Assembly: GCA_038231295.1 (NCBI GenBank)
Contig: JBBRLP010000004.1
Coordinates: forward strand, 25,194-89,193
Direction: 5' to 3'
DNA from: JANXLO01 sp038231295
GTDB taxonomy: Bacteria; Armatimonadota; Chthonomonadetes; Chthonomonadales; Chthonomonadaceae
DNA: 64,000 nt
The notes under the pieces: generated by a model
What the model was told of the DNA's origin: nothing
What the model saw: the letters and a program-made list of their open reading frames with translations, nothing else
The model's database searches: none
Position numbers and translations under genes: made by a program
Shown here: positions 43,349 through 52,773 of the stretch, piece after piece
How positions within the stretch are numbered: position 1 is the stretch's first letter
Layout of the letters: the number at the start of each line of letters is the position of its first letter

Positions 43349-46300
43349 ATGACGATCCGTATTCCATCGCCTGTGCGTTTTCCACTTATCTCTGTATTGC
43401 TGCTCCTCGGTGCGGCGTTGATTCTAGGGGCCGGGGGATGCAGTTGTGGCAAAACGCAGACCGGTACGGGAAGCGTCGTAGAAGGCTTCCATCCGCCTGC
43501 GCCTCCCTCTCCCGGTACACCGGAGTATGTGCAGGCGATTTCCTTTTTCTATCCCGGCATTATCGCTGCGAATGTCAGTGCGAACGATGTCGCAGTGGAG
43601 AACCTCAAAAAAGCGGCGAAAGTTGCGCCCGGTGAGCCGATGGTCTGGGCTGCGATGGGGCTGGCGTATCTGCATCAGAGCGATCTCAACGGTGCAGCGG
43701 AGGCTCTCGGCAAAGCCCGCGCCCTCAAAGCCGACAACAGTAATATCGTGATGCTGGCTGCTGCGCTGGAGGGGAAGCAGGGCCATCTCCCGGAAGCGAT
43801 GACTCTGCTGCGGCAGGCGATCACCCTCGACCCGAAAAACGTGCAGGCTCTCTATATGCTTGCGAAACTGGTCGAAGCCCAGCCGAATGGCAAGCCCGAA
43901 CTGGTGGAAATTCATAAAAAACTGTTCGCCGCGCAGCCGGAGAACATTGCCTGCCTGCTCGGTGTGATGCAGGACGCCGCCGATGCGGGCGATACGGCGA
44001 CCATAGGGACGCTGGTAAACAAAGTCAAACTGCACCTGGAGATTGTTCCTGGCCCGGCGCTGGTGTATTTGACGGCGCTTGAGAAGGCACTGCAAGGGCC
44101 GGGCGTAGCGGCAATCGTTGTCCCGGCCACTCGGTTCCGCTATTTGATGCTGCCAAGTCCGGCGTTCAAGCAGGCGGCTGAACTGTCTTCGGCGGTGGAT
44201 AAGAGTATTGCACGGCTGCCGGAAATCCCTCTCGTCATGCAGGCTCCCTCGCCTCTGCCCGCCGCGCCCGACTCGACTCTGGCCTTCACCACACAACCGC
44301 TTCCCGGCACAGGCAAAAACCGCTGGACGCAGGCGCGGACGTTTACCCTCACGCCGGAAATCTCCCCGAAAATCGTCGAGAATTACAAAACTAGTCCGCA
44401 TAAAGTCGTTGGTGTGGAAGAGAGCGCTCCTGTCACTTTGCTGGCGAACGGCACGACCGTCCAGATAGCGGACGCCGCAGGCAAGCCGCTCCAGACTCTG
44501 CCGTTCCCCGGTGGCGGGGCTGCGATACCGCCGACCGTCAACAGCATTCTCATTGAGGATTTTACCTACGACTTTCTGCCTGACATCGCGCTGGCCGGGG
44601 TCGGGGGCTTCCGGCTCTATCAGCAGACGCCACAGCACACCTTTGCCGACGTCACCGCGAAGACCAAACTGCCTGATGCCGTGACGAAAGGCGTCTATAC
44701 CGGAGCCTGGGCGGTGGACATCGAGGCGGACGGCGATCTGGACATCGTCCTGGGGACGGAGTTCGGAACGCCGACCGTCCTGCAAAATAATAGCGACGGC
44801 ACCTGGGAACCCATCCATCCGTTCCAGGGCATCGAGGGCATCCGCGCCTTTGCCTGGGGCGACCTGGACAACGACGGCGATGGAGATGCGGTCCTCGTGG
44901 ACGGCAAAGGCAATCTGGCCGTCTTCGAGAACCTGCGCGGCGGCAAGTTCCGGCAGTGGAAGAACCTGCCACCCGACCTCGGCAAAGTGACCGCCGTCAG
45001 CGTTGCCGACCCGACCCGACGCGGTGCGATGGATATTGTCGCCCTGCTGGAGACAGGCTCGATTGTTCGGCTAACCCTGCGTGCTGATGGAGGCGGTTGG
45101 GAGCAGCAGGAGATCGCGCTCCGCACTGAAGCCGCGCAAGACACTTCGGTGCGTCTCCTCTGGGCCGATCTCGACAACAACGGCGCGGTGGACCTGATCG
45201 TCTCCGGCGAGACAGGTACGAAGATTTTCCTCGGCGATACAGGCGGCAAACTTGTGCCTCTCGTCACCCTCATTGAAGAGCGTATCTGGGGTGTGGAGGA
45301 CGCGACGAAGAACGGTCTGCTTGATCTCATCGGACTGGACGCAATGGGGCATCCCGTTCGTCTGGTGAACGGCTGCAAGAAAAACTATCGCTATGTGGAT
45401 TTGCGGCCTCGCGCCGCGTTTCTGGCGACGAATGAACAAGGCCATGCCGAGGGCGACAACCGCATTAATCCGTTCGGGGTAGGCGGGGAGGCGGCGGTTC
45501 GGGCGGGACTGCTCTATCAGAAAGTGATGCTTACCGGGCCGACCCTTCATATCGGACTCGGCGAAAACGCGCAGGCCGATGCCGTGCGTCTGCTCTGGCC
45601 GAACGGCGCGTCCCAGGCCGAGTTCCAGCCTGATCTCAAAACGAACGCCTCCTATCTGGTTTCTCAGCGGCCCCTTCTCGCTTCCTGCCCCTGGCTGTTT
45701 GCCTGGGACGGCAAGCAGATGAGCCTCGTCACCGACTGTATCTGGCGTTCCCCACTTGGCCTGCGAATCAACGCGCAGGGAACGGCGGGCATCGGGCAGA
45801 CACAGGACTGGGTCAAACTGCGCGGCGACCAGTTGGTTCCCCACGACGGCTACTACGATCTCCGCATCACGGCGGAACTGTGGGAGACGCACTTCTTCGA
45901 CTATCTCGCCCTGACCACCATGGACCATCCAGCAGACACCGACATCTGGGTGGACGAACGGTTTTCCATGCCAAAGCAGCCGCCCCTCAAAATCTACACG
46001 ACTACGAAAGCGCGACCGATTGCCCGCGCTACGGATGACACCGGCAAAGACGTAACCGACCAGGTGGCAACGCGGGACGGACGCTATCTCGCGACCTTTG
46101 GCTATGGGCAGTATCAGGGTGTCACCCGCGACCACTTTGTCCAGGTGGACCTGCCCGCCGACGCCCCGACCGACAAACCTCTCGCCCTCATCGCGACAGG
46201 CTGGCTGCACCCGACCGACAGCAGCGTCAACATCGCGCTGAGTCAGGGCCATCACGATCCTCCGCACGGTCTGAGCCTGGAGATACCGGACGGCAAAGGC

Positions 46301-46978
46301 GGCTGGCGCATCGCGAAGCCCGGCCTCGGCTTCCCGGAGGGTAAGATCAAAACGGTATTTCTCGATCTCTCCGGTCTGTTCGCGCCCGGCATCCCGCATC
46401 AGGTGCGCCTGCGAACCAATCTGGAAATCTATTGGGACGCCATCGTGTGGGTCACCATCCTGCCCGACTCCACGCCGCGCAAAGAGACCCGCCTCACGCC
46501 TACGCTCGCCGACCTGCACTTCCGGGGCTGGTCCGCGATAAAGCCCTCCGACGCCACTCAGCCCGACATACCCGACTATACGAAGGTCGCCGGAACCACG
46601 CCGCGCTGGCTCGATCTCGAAGGCTACTGTACGCGGTTAGGCGATGTCCTCCCGCTGCTGAACGCCATTGACGACCGTTACGTGATTATGAACTCCGGTG
46701 ATGAACTTTCCCTGCGGTTTCCGGAGCAGTCCGCTCCCGCTGCGGGAATGGTGCGCGACTATGTGCTGATAGGCGACGGCTGGGTAAAGGACGGCAACTT
46801 CAACACGGCGTTCCCCACCACCGTTATCCCTCTCCCCGATCACCGGATGCACGACTACGTAACGCCGCCGACGACCCTCGAAGCCGATCCCGTCTATCAC
46901 CGCCATGCCGACGACTGGAAGACCTACCATACGCGCTATGTCTCGCCTGAAACGTTCCTGAACGGGATGAAACCATAA
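43349..46978 (+). CDS. TPR / FG-GAP / ASPIC-UnbV lipoprotein
   Basis: A 1209-residue surface or periplasmic protein. The lipoprotein signal ends in LGAGGC (Cys at residue 31). TPR-like helices occupy ~50-250, and FG-GAP/VCBS-type propeller repeats ~380-650 (DIEADGDLDIVLG, GDLDNDGDGDAVLVDG). An ASPIC/UnbV-like segment at ~700-760 ends in DAVRLLWPNGASQAEF. A long beta-rich C-terminal region of ~450 residues is unassigned. The ATG at 43349 is preferred to a GTG seven codons earlier. Ca2+ binding by the DxDxDG loops is likely. Role unknown. Confidence 0.82.
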   Translation: MTIRIPSPVRFPLISVLLLLGAALILGAGGCSCGKTQTGTGSVVEGFHPPAPPSPGTPEYVQAISFFYPGIIAANVSANDVAVENLKKAAKVAPGEPMVWAAMGLAYLHQSDLNGAAEALGKARALKADNSNIVMLAAALEGKQGHLPEAMTLLRQAITLDPKNVQALYMLAKLVEAQPNGKPELVEIHKKLFAAQPENIACLLGVMQDAADAGDTATIGTLVNKVKLHLEIVPGPALVYLTALEKALQGPGVAAIVVPATRFRYLMLPSPAFKQAAELSSAVDKSIARLPEIPLVMQAPSPLPAAPDSTLAFTTQPLPGTGKNRWTQARTFTLTPEISPKIVENYKTSPHKVVGVEESAPVTLLANGTTVQIADAAGKPLQTLPFPGGGAAIPPTVNSILIEDFTYDFLPDIALAGVGGFRLYQQTPQHTFADVTAKTKLPDAVTKGVYTGAWAVDIEADGDLDIVLGTEFGTPTVLQNNSDGTWEPIHPFQGIEGIRAFAWGDLDNDGDGDAVLVDGKGNLAVFENLRGGKFRQWKNLPPDLGKVTAVSVADPTRRGAMDIVALLETGSIVRLTLRADGGGWEQQEIALRTEAAQDTSVRLLWADLDNNGAVDLIVSGETGTKIFLGDTGGKLVPLVTLIEERIWGVEDATKNGLLDLIGLDAMGHPVRLVNGCKKNYRYVDLRPRAAFLATNEQGHAEGDNRINPFGVGGEAAVRAGLLYQKVMLTGPTLHIGLGENAQADAVRLLWPNGASQAEFQPDLKTNASYLVSQRPLLASCPWLFAWDGKQMSLVTDCIWRSPLGLRINAQGTAGIGQTQDWVKLRGDQLVPHDGYYDLRITAELWETHFFDYLALTTMDHPADTDIWVDERFSMPKQPPLKIYTTTKARPIARATDDTGKDVTDQVATRDGRYLATFGYGQYQGVTRDHFVQVDLPADAPTDKPLALIATGWLHPTDSSVNIALSQGHHDPPHGLSLEIPDGKGGWRIAKPGLGFPEGKIKTVFLDLSGLFAPGIPHQVRLRTNLEIYWDAIVWVTILPDSTPRKETRLTPTLADLHFRGWSAIKPSDATQPDIPDYTKVAGTTPRWLDLEGYCTRLGDVLPLLNAIDDRYVIMNSGDELSLRFPEQSAPAAGMVRDYVLIGDGWVKDGNFNTAFPTTVIPLPDHRMHDYVTPPTTLEADPVYHRHADDWKTYHTRYVSPETFLNGMKP

Positions 46979-46987
46979 GAGGAGCCG

Positions 46988-47461
46988 ATGGACTATCCTT
47001 TTGTAATATGGGGAGAGGAACGGGCGACGTTTCTGGCAGCAGGAAGCGCCCTGCCGCCAGACGTTCCTGTCCTCGCCGCGCTGGTCTTCGCGATGTCGCA
47101 GGGCCGTTTTATGCTGGCGGATATTGCCGGGCGCGGATGGTGCATTCCCGGTGGCCGCTTAGAGGCCGGAGAGACAGCGGAGGAAGCTGCTCACCGCGAG
47201 GTCTATGAAGAGATCGGTGCAGTCGTCGGGCCACTCCATCTGCTGGGGAACTATCTGCTGACCCATGCACAGACAGGGGCGAGGCAACTCATTCCCACCT
47301 ACGTCGCCCGCGTCGAATCGCGGAATGACCTGCCCGTCGGAACGGAATCACAGGGCGTTCGCGAGGCCACGTTGGAGGAACTGCCCTCCTGCTACTTCAC
47401 CTGGGATCCCCTCATGGCGGCAGTATTTGCTGCGGCACATGCTGTTTTGCCTTCTGAATGA
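46988..47461 (+). CDS. Nudix hydrolase
   Basis: A 157-residue protein with a complete Nudix box: G56-x5-E62-x7-R70-E71-V-Y-E74-E75-I-G77. The box supplies the Mg2+ site for hydrolysis of nucleoside diphosphates linked to another moiety; the substrate cannot be told. It starts nine bases after the large lipoprotein gene with AAGAGGAG as ribosome-binding site and is followed by a strong terminator. Confidence 0.9.
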   Translation: MDYPFVIWGEERATFLAAGSALPPDVPVLAALVFAMSQGRFMLADIAGRGWCIPGGRLEAGETAEEAAHREVYEEIGAVVGPLHLLGNYLLTHAQTGARQLIPTYVARVESRNDLPVGTESQGVREATLEELPSCYFTWDPLMAAVFAAAHAVLPSE

Positions 47462-47476
47462 AAATCCTTTCGCCAA

Positions 47477-47519
47477 AAAAGACCGTTCACGAATCCAGAG
47501 ATTGCGTGAACGGTCTTTT
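47477..47519. terminator. Bidirectional intrinsic terminator
   Basis: A perfect 15-bp stem (47477-47491 with 47505-47519), core GACCGTTCACG, is flanked by A and T runs. It lies between the convergent Nudix and ThuA genes. Confidence 0.88.
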
Positions 47520-47550
47520 CTGTGTTGTCAGCCGCTGCGGCTATGTCGCG

Positions 47551-48306
47551 TTACGATTTACGGGCGCACCAGAGAACGGCGTTGTGCAGAATACGCTGGA
47601 CGTTCGGGTCAGAGTAGGTCGGATATGTCTCGTGACCGGGTCGGAAATAGAAGACCCGCCCTGCGCCTTCTCCTTCTCCGACGCCTTTGCCGGGGCCGGA
47701 AGTGAAGCCCTCCGTTTTGCCTTTCCCCACAGTCCAGCAGGCTCCGGCAGGGAAATATTCGCCCCCCATGGGGAAGTAGGACTGGAAGACGAGGCAGAGC
47801 GGTGGGGGAACATCGAAGGGATTGCCGTACATCTCTTCACGCGGCAGGACGAAATCGGTGATGCCCTGTGCGATGGGATGCTTCGGGGCGCAGACGGTGA
47901 TCTCCTCGGTATCCGCCGGTGTTGCCTCCCGCCAGCCACCTTTGAGATGCCCGGTACAGGCCAGCACCCACTGCAGCGTCTTGGAGTAGTGGGCGGAGTG
48001 CAGCGCGATAAATCCCATGCCGCGCTCATGAACATGGCGGAAAACCCGTGCTGCTGTCTCTTCGCTCACCTGCCCGTGCCGCGCATGGCCCCACCATAGC
48101 AGCACATCCGTCTCAGCCAGCGCCTCCTCGGAGCAGCCCTGCTCCAGGTCGTCGAGGTTTGCGGTCTTCGCGACAATTGTGCCTGCTCCTGCCGTATTCA
48201 GACCGTTTGCAATCGCACCATTGATGCTGTCGGGGTAGACCTCTTTCGGCGCATGGGGCGGGTTCTCATCCCACACCAGCACCCGCACACTTCCGCTTTC
48301 CGTCAT
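47551..48306 (-). CDS. ThuA-domain protein
   Basis: A 251-residue protein with a class I glutamine amidotransferase-like fold of the ThuA family. Segments seen are VLVWDENPPH, DVLLWWGHARHG, GMGFIALHSAHYSK and the late GRVFYFRPGHE. ThuA-like proteins take part in disaccharide or sugar-acid catabolism with Gfo/Idh/MocA partners. The ATG at 48306 has AAGGAG upstream. It is divergent from an MDR reductase. Confidence 0.85.
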   Translation of the reverse strand: MTESGSVRVLVWDENPPHAPKEVYPDSINGAIANGLNTAGAGTIVAKTANLDDLEQGCSEEALAETDVLLWWGHARHGQVSEETAARVFRHVHERGMGFIALHSAHYSKTLQWVLACTGHLKGGWREATPADTEEITVCAPKHPIAQGITDFVLPREEMYGNPFDVPPPLCLVFQSYFPMGGEYFPAGACWTVGKGKTEGFTSGPGKGVGEGEGAGRVFYFRPGHETYPTYSDPNVQRILHNAVLWCARKS

Positions 48307-48469
48307 TGTCTCCGGTTCTCCTTCCACCATACTGCGCCTGCTCCGCTGGAACAGGTTGCGAATCATAGGTTCGACAGGAGTGCAGGGTTTCCTGCGTTGC
48401 AGGGGAGTTGACGCGAAACGGAGTGCGAAATCGTATCAGAAACAGCAGAAATCGCAAAGGAGGCCGAAA

Positions 48470-49477
48470 GTGCGATTGTACGAAATGCAGGCGGCAACAG
48501 GGCCGGATGGCTGGAAATTGACAGAGAGAGCGGAACCCACACCGGGGCCGGGGCAGGCGCTGGTGAAGGTCAAAGCGGTCTCGCTGAACTATCGCGACCT
48601 CGCGCTGTCCAAAAACCCACGCCAGAAGTTCCCAACTGTTCCCCTCTCGGATGGGGCGGGCGAGGTGGTGGCGGTGGGGGAGGGAGTGACGCGGATAGCT
48701 GTCGGAGATCGGGTCGCGGCGAACTTTTTCCTGAACTGGCATTCCGGCGAGATGCAGGGCGAATACCATGCCTCCGCGCTGGGCGGCGCAGTGGATGGAA
48801 TGCTCGCAGAGTACGTCGCGCTCCCCGAGCAGTGTCTAGTCCGCCTGCCCGACTATCTCCGTTATGAAGAGGCCGCGACACTGCCCTGCGCCGCTGTTAC
48901 CGTGTGGAATGCGCTGTTCGAGCAGTCCAATTTGCAACCTGGTGATACCGTACTGCTGCTCGGAACGGGCGGCGTCTCTATTTTTGGCCTTCAGTTCGCG
49001 AAGATGGTGGGGGCGAGAGTGATTCTCACCTCCTCGAGCGAGGCCAAGCGCGAACGTGCGGCGGCGCTCGGAGCCGATGCGACGCTGAACTACCGAACGA
49101 CACCGGACTGGGAGAAGGCGGTCTGGGACATGACCGGCAAGCGCGGGGTAGACCATGTTCTGGAGGTCGGCGGAGGAGGGACAATGGAGAAATCCCTGCG
49201 CGCTGCGCGGTTCGGAGGCACGGTGAGCGCGGTCGGAGTCCTCACCGGGTTCGAGGGGCGCATTGATCCCTTTCTCATGGTGGGGCGCAGCCTGCGTGTC
49301 AACGGAATCTATGTCGGCTCTGTGGAGATGTTCACGCGGATGCTGCGGGCCATGACGCAAAATCGCCTTCAGCCAATAATTGACCGTGTGTTCGCATTTG
49401 AAGAGGCGCCGCAGGCGCTTGCCTATCTTGAGAGCGGGGCGCACTTCGGCAAGATCGTGATTCGGGGAGCAGAGTGA
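48470..49477 (+). CDS. MDR-superfamily NAD(P)-dependent alcohol dehydrogenase / quinone reductase
   Basis: A 335-residue medium-chain reductase. N-terminal GroES-like domain (AVSLNYRDLALSK, SDGAGEVVAVGEGV), nucleotide-binding LLLGTGGVSIFGLQFA, and a late HFGKIVIRG characteristic of the zinc-free branch. The start is a GTG at 48470 with a perfect AAAGGAGG six bases upstream. The substrate is unknown. It is followed by a strong terminator. Confidence 0.88.
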   Translation: MRLYEMQAATGPDGWKLTERAEPTPGPGQALVKVKAVSLNYRDLALSKNPRQKFPTVPLSDGAGEVVAVGEGVTRIAVGDRVAANFFLNWHSGEMQGEYHASALGGAVDGMLAEYVALPEQCLVRLPDYLRYEEAATLPCAAVTVWNALFEQSNLQPGDTVLLLGTGGVSIFGLQFAKMVGARVILTSSSEAKRERAAALGADATLNYRTTPDWEKAVWDMTGKRGVDHVLEVGGGGTMEKSLRAARFGGTVSAVGVLTGFEGRIDPFLMVGRSLRVNGIYVGSVEMFTRMLRAMTQNRLQPIIDRVFAFEEAPQALAYLESGAHFGKIVIRGAE

Positions 49478-49484
49478 GGATGCC

Positions 49485-49516
49485 GGAACACGCCTGCTCT
49501 TTTGCAGGCGTGTTCC
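49485..49516. terminator. Bidirectional intrinsic terminator
   Basis: A perfect 13-bp stem GGAACACGCCTGC (49485-49497) with 49504-49516 and a T-rich 6-base loop, between convergent genes. Confidence 0.82.
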
Positions 49517-49527
49517 GAAAGACGGGG

Positions 49528-51048
49528 TTAGGGGAAGTGACCGAACTGCGTGGGAACCGTGATATTGTTGCCGCCCAGAATCGAAGCGGAGATGCCGTCG
49601 GCGCTGTTGGTATCGCCTCCACTGACGGAACTGAACTGATTGTTGGCATGGTTGTTCACGCCGCCGCTTACGGTCGAATAGAGGCCACTGGAGATGTTGG
49701 CACATCCGCCGACGACAGAGGAGTAGAAGCCGTTGGCGATATTGTTGATGCCTCCTGTGATGGAGGCCAGGTCTACGGTCGCGTGGTTGTTGTAGCCTCC
49801 GCTGACGGAGGAACGGTCTCCGCTGGCGATCCCTTTCTGACCGCCGCTGACGACTGCAAACCGGCCGGAGATGGAGTTGTCCTGTCCGGCCACGAAGCCG
49901 CCATAGGAAGAGTAGCTGTTGTTCTGGCCGAGAATCAGGTTATGGCTGCCTGTGCGGAAATCGCCGTTGATGTTGCCTGTCTCGTTGTAGCCGACAATCA
50001 GGTTGCCGAGGCCCGTCAGGTCGCCGAAGTCGTCTGTCGCGCCCGACCCGCTCTGCACGAAGAGATTGGCTCCGGTGATAAACATGGACTTACTGGTGGC
50101 GTCCACCGTGATATACTGTGTCTTCGCCAGAAGAGACGTCAGCGACGCGCTCATCGCCGTCAACTGTGTCTGGAGGTTCGTGTCCGCCGCAGTACGATCG
50201 CTGACTTCCTGCGCGAGACTGGCTGTCAGGGCGGCCATCTGGTTCTGGAGCGCGGTATCTCCGGCCTGTCGGGCAGCGGTCTCCTGCGCGAGATCGGAAT
50301 TCAGACTGGCAAACTGGCTCGCATAGGAGGCCAGAGTCGTCTGGAAGTTGGTAATCTGAGTGCCGAAGGAAGTCACGTTTGTCTGGACATTGGCAATCTG
50401 ACCGGAGAAACCGGCAACCGTTGTCGCGAGCGTCTGAAAGGGCATTAGGCTGGTGCTGCCGAGGGCGACGCTGTTGCCGCCGCCGCTGACAGCAGAGGCG
50501 TCTCCATAGGTCGTGTTGTTGCTGCCGCCGCTGATCGAGGAGGAGATGCCGCTCGCAGCATTATTGAAGCCGCCTGTCACCGTGGCGTAGGGCTTGCCGA
50601 TGCTATTGGAATAGCCCGCGACCAGACCACCGTAACCGGAGAAGTTCTGTCGGTCGCCAAGGACGATGTTATGGCTTCCGGTACGCAGGTCGCTGCCGAA
50701 TCCGCGTGTGCCGTTGTACCCGACGATTAGATTGCCCAGGCTGGAACTGCTTGCGGTCGTGCCGGTGCCGTCTACGATGTGGACGTTGGCTCCGCTGATC
50801 GTCACGTCCCGGTCGGTGCTGGTGATATGGGCGGTCTTCGACTCCATGATGTTTAGCCGGCGCAGAATATCCGGGAGCAGGCTGGGGGTAATATCGGCAT
50901 GGGCGCGGGGCAGGCTATTGCAGAAGATAAAGGCAGCGGCGGACGTCACTGCCAGGGTTCCCAGCAGTTGGAGACGACGCTGGGCGCGATGAGCGCGTTG
51001 TTCGGCGGCTTCCAATCGCTGTAGAAGGAGGGTGTATTCGGCTTGCAT
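49528..51048 (-). CDS. Membrane-anchored YadA-like beta-roll protein with coiled coil
   Basis: A 506-residue protein. A short charged cytoplasmic-type N-terminus is followed by one hydrophobic helix (residues ~28-46). A first block of YadA-head-like 14-residue repeats (GSHNIVLGD, GYSNSIG, GGFNNAASG, GGSNNTTYG, GGGNSVALG) follows, then a coiled-coil stretch (~200-310, FASLNSDLAQETAARQAGDTALQNQM). A second, similar repeat block runs to the C-terminus. There is no autotransporter barrel, so it is not a classical trimeric autotransporter. Surface adhesion or structure is plausible. AAAGGA precedes the ATG. Confidence 0.75.
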   Translation of the reverse strand: MQAEYTLLLQRLEAAEQRAHRAQRRLQLLGTLAVTSAAAFIFCNSLPRAHADITPSLLPDILRRLNIMESKTAHITSTDRDVTISGANVHIVDGTGTTASSSSLGNLIVGYNGTRGFGSDLRTGSHNIVLGDRQNFSGYGGLVAGYSNSIGKPYATVTGGFNNAASGISSSISGGSNNTTYGDASAVSGGGNSVALGSTSLMPFQTLATTVAGFSGQIANVQTNVTSFGTQITNFQTTLASYASQFASLNSDLAQETAARQAGDTALQNQMAALTASLAQEVSDRTAADTNLQTQLTAMSASLTSLLAKTQYITVDATSKSMFITGANLFVQSGSGATDDFGDLTGLGNLIVGYNETGNINGDFRTGSHNLILGQNNSYSSYGGFVAGQDNSISGRFAVVSGGQKGIASGDRSSVSGGYNNHATVDLASITGGINNIANGFYSSVVGGCANISSGLYSTVSGGVNNHANNQFSSVSGGDTNSADGISASILGGNNITVPTQFGHFP

Positions 51049-51078
51049 CGTGAGTCCTTTCCAAAACAGGGTCAGTGC

Positions 51079-51108
51079 AGTTTAACCGACAGCCGCGTCA
51101 CAAGTCAA
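51079..51108 (-). promoter_or_regulatory. Candidate promoter of the beta-roll gene
   Basis: On the minus strand TTGACT (51108-51103) and TAAACT (51084-51079) are 18 bases apart, ending 31 bases upstream of the start codon. The region is AT-rich relative to its surroundings. Confidence 0.4.
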
Positions 51109-51269
51109 ATTAAATTCCATTTATGCCGGAAAAACGCTCGCTGCTATGGCTGACATTCCTGCCGAAAACGTCTGCCACTCGTTCGTATCAAACCCTGGTC
51201 GCCTGCCGCCCAGATCAGGCCGCCGCCATCTTCGCAGACATATCATCCCTTCCAGAGAGGCTATCATCC

Positions 51270-52214
51270 ATGAACCGACGCGAACTGCTGACCACTGCCG
51301 CAGGTATCGGAGGTGTTTTTGCCCTGCAAAATCTCCTCGACCTGCCCGCCTTTGCCGCCGACTTCGACACCCACGACCCGCAGGCTGCGGAACCGCTCAC
51401 GACGGTGAAACTGACCGACCACCTGACCGTTATAATGGGGGCGGGCGGGAACATCGCGGCGCTGACGGGCGACGAAGGGGCTGTGCAGGTGGACAGTGGC
51501 TACCCGAACCGCACCGCAGACGTGGCGAAAGCCATCGCCGACCTGACCCCGCAGTCCGTCACGATGCTCGTCAACACGCACTGGCATTTCGACCATACCG
51601 GCGGCAATGAGGCTGTCGGCAAGGCGGGAGCGCGTATCATCGCGCACAAGGGAACGCGGCTTCGTCTCTCAACCCCACAGAATGTAGAATTCCTCAAGAT
51701 GAAATCGGAGCCGTCGCCCGCGATTGCCCTGCCTGTCGTCGGCTTCGCAGAGACCCTCAGCCTCTACTCCAACGGGGAGGAGATTACGCTGACCCATGTG
51801 CCGCCTGCCCATACCGACACGGACATCTTTCTCCATTTCCACAAGGCGAATGTGATCCATGCGGGCGATCTGCTCTTCAACGGCTTCTATCCCTTTATTG
51901 ACTATTCGAGCAAAGGCTGGATCGGGGGCATGGTCACCGCCGCCGATACGATGCTGAAAGTCTCCAGCGGCGACACAAAGATCATTCCCGGTCATGGCCC
52001 GATGGCGACCCGCGCCGATCTCCAGGTATTTCGGGAGATGCTTCACGCGATTCAGATGCGTATCGAACCGATGGTCAAAAGCGGCAAGAGCGTGGAGCAG
52101 GCAGTCGCCGCGAAACCGACGAAGGAATTCGATGCAAAGTGGGGCAAGGGTTTCCTCACCCCCGATCAGTTCACCACCCTCGTCTACACGGGCATCAAGC
52201 GTCACCTCGGCTGA
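51270..52214 (+). CDS. Exported metallo-beta-lactamase-fold hydrolase
   Basis: A 314-residue protein with Tat-like N-terminus MNRRELLTTAAGIGG. The MBL metal motif is H104-W-H106-F-D108-H109, with later metal ligands in PPAHTDTD, HAGDLLF and IPGHGP. It resembles cyclase-like or quinoprotein relay SoxH-type MBL proteins. AGAGAGG lies upstream of the ATG at 51270; the open frame extends 49 codons further without a start signal. Substrate unknown. Confidence 0.87.
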   Translation: MNRRELLTTAAGIGGVFALQNLLDLPAFAADFDTHDPQAAEPLTTVKLTDHLTVIMGAGGNIAALTGDEGAVQVDSGYPNRTADVAKAIADLTPQSVTMLVNTHWHFDHTGGNEAVGKAGARIIAHKGTRLRLSTPQNVEFLKMKSEPSPAIALPVVGFAETLSLYSNGEEITLTHVPPAHTDTDIFLHFHKANVIHAGDLLFNGFYPFIDYSSKGWIGGMVTAADTMLKVSSGDTKIIPGHGPMATRADLQVFREMLHAIQMRIEPMVKSGKSVEQAVAAKPTKEFDAKWGKGFLTPDQFTTLVYTGIKRHLG

Positions 52215-52404
52215 AAGCGGTGTCAGAATCAAGCGACGTTTACGTGGAGTCGCGACACGCGAGGAACTCGAAGAAAAGTTTACGATCTTCATGGAAGAGG
52301 ATGAACTCACGCGCAGTGCGGAACTGGAAACGAGCCGCCAGGAGAAGACGGGTGGAGGGAATGCCCCAGTTCTGTTACGTCAGCCTCGTCAGGAGAAACA
52401 GGAA

Positions 52405-52773
52405 ATGGCTTATCAATTCGATCATGTCGCCCAGCAGGTCCCGGACATCGCAGAGGCCGTCGCCTGGTACGAGCGCACACTGCCCGGCGTTCGCGTCCTC
52501 TATCAGGACGAGAGCTGGGCGTTTGTCGAGGCGGGTGGCGTCAAACTCGCGTTCGTCCGGCAGGATCAGCACCCCGGTCATCTGGCATGGCGCGTGGAGA
52601 CGACGGAACTGGAACGTCTCGCCGCCGAACTCGGCAAAGAGATCAAGACTCACCGTGACAAAACCCGCAGTTTCTACCTGGAAGCACCCGGAGGTCAGTG
52701 GCTGGAGATTATCACGTTCGAAGGCTCAACCTGGGAAGTGGTAGGGGAAGACGAACAGAGTTCCAGCGAATAG
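52405..52773 (+). CDS. VOC (glyoxalase/dioxygenase-fold) protein
   Basis: A 122-residue VOC-fold protein: FDHVAQQVPDIAEAVAWYERTLPGVRVL at the N-terminus, HLAWRV in the middle and the late WLEII Glu form the usual metal-site positions (H, H, E). AGGAGAAACAGGAA precedes the ATG. The frame stays open through the 190 bases upstream and reads as charged, protein-like sequence, so an N-terminal extension is possible. Its 3' end overlaps a decayed gene on the other strand. Confidence 0.82.
   Translation: MAYQFDHVAQQVPDIAEAVAWYERTLPGVRVLYQDESWAFVEAGGVKLAFVRQDQHPGHLAWRVETTELERLAAELGKEIKTHRDKTRSFYLEAPGGQWLEIITFEGSTWEVVGEDEQSSSE

Noticed and set aside
52215..52404. Separate small gene or N-terminal extension before the VOC gene
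   Set aside because: The frame is open and charged (for example EELEEKFTIFMEEDELTRSAE), but no good start signal is present, and the VOC domain has a complete fold from the ATG at 52405 with a strong ribosome-binding site. Left open only as a possibility.
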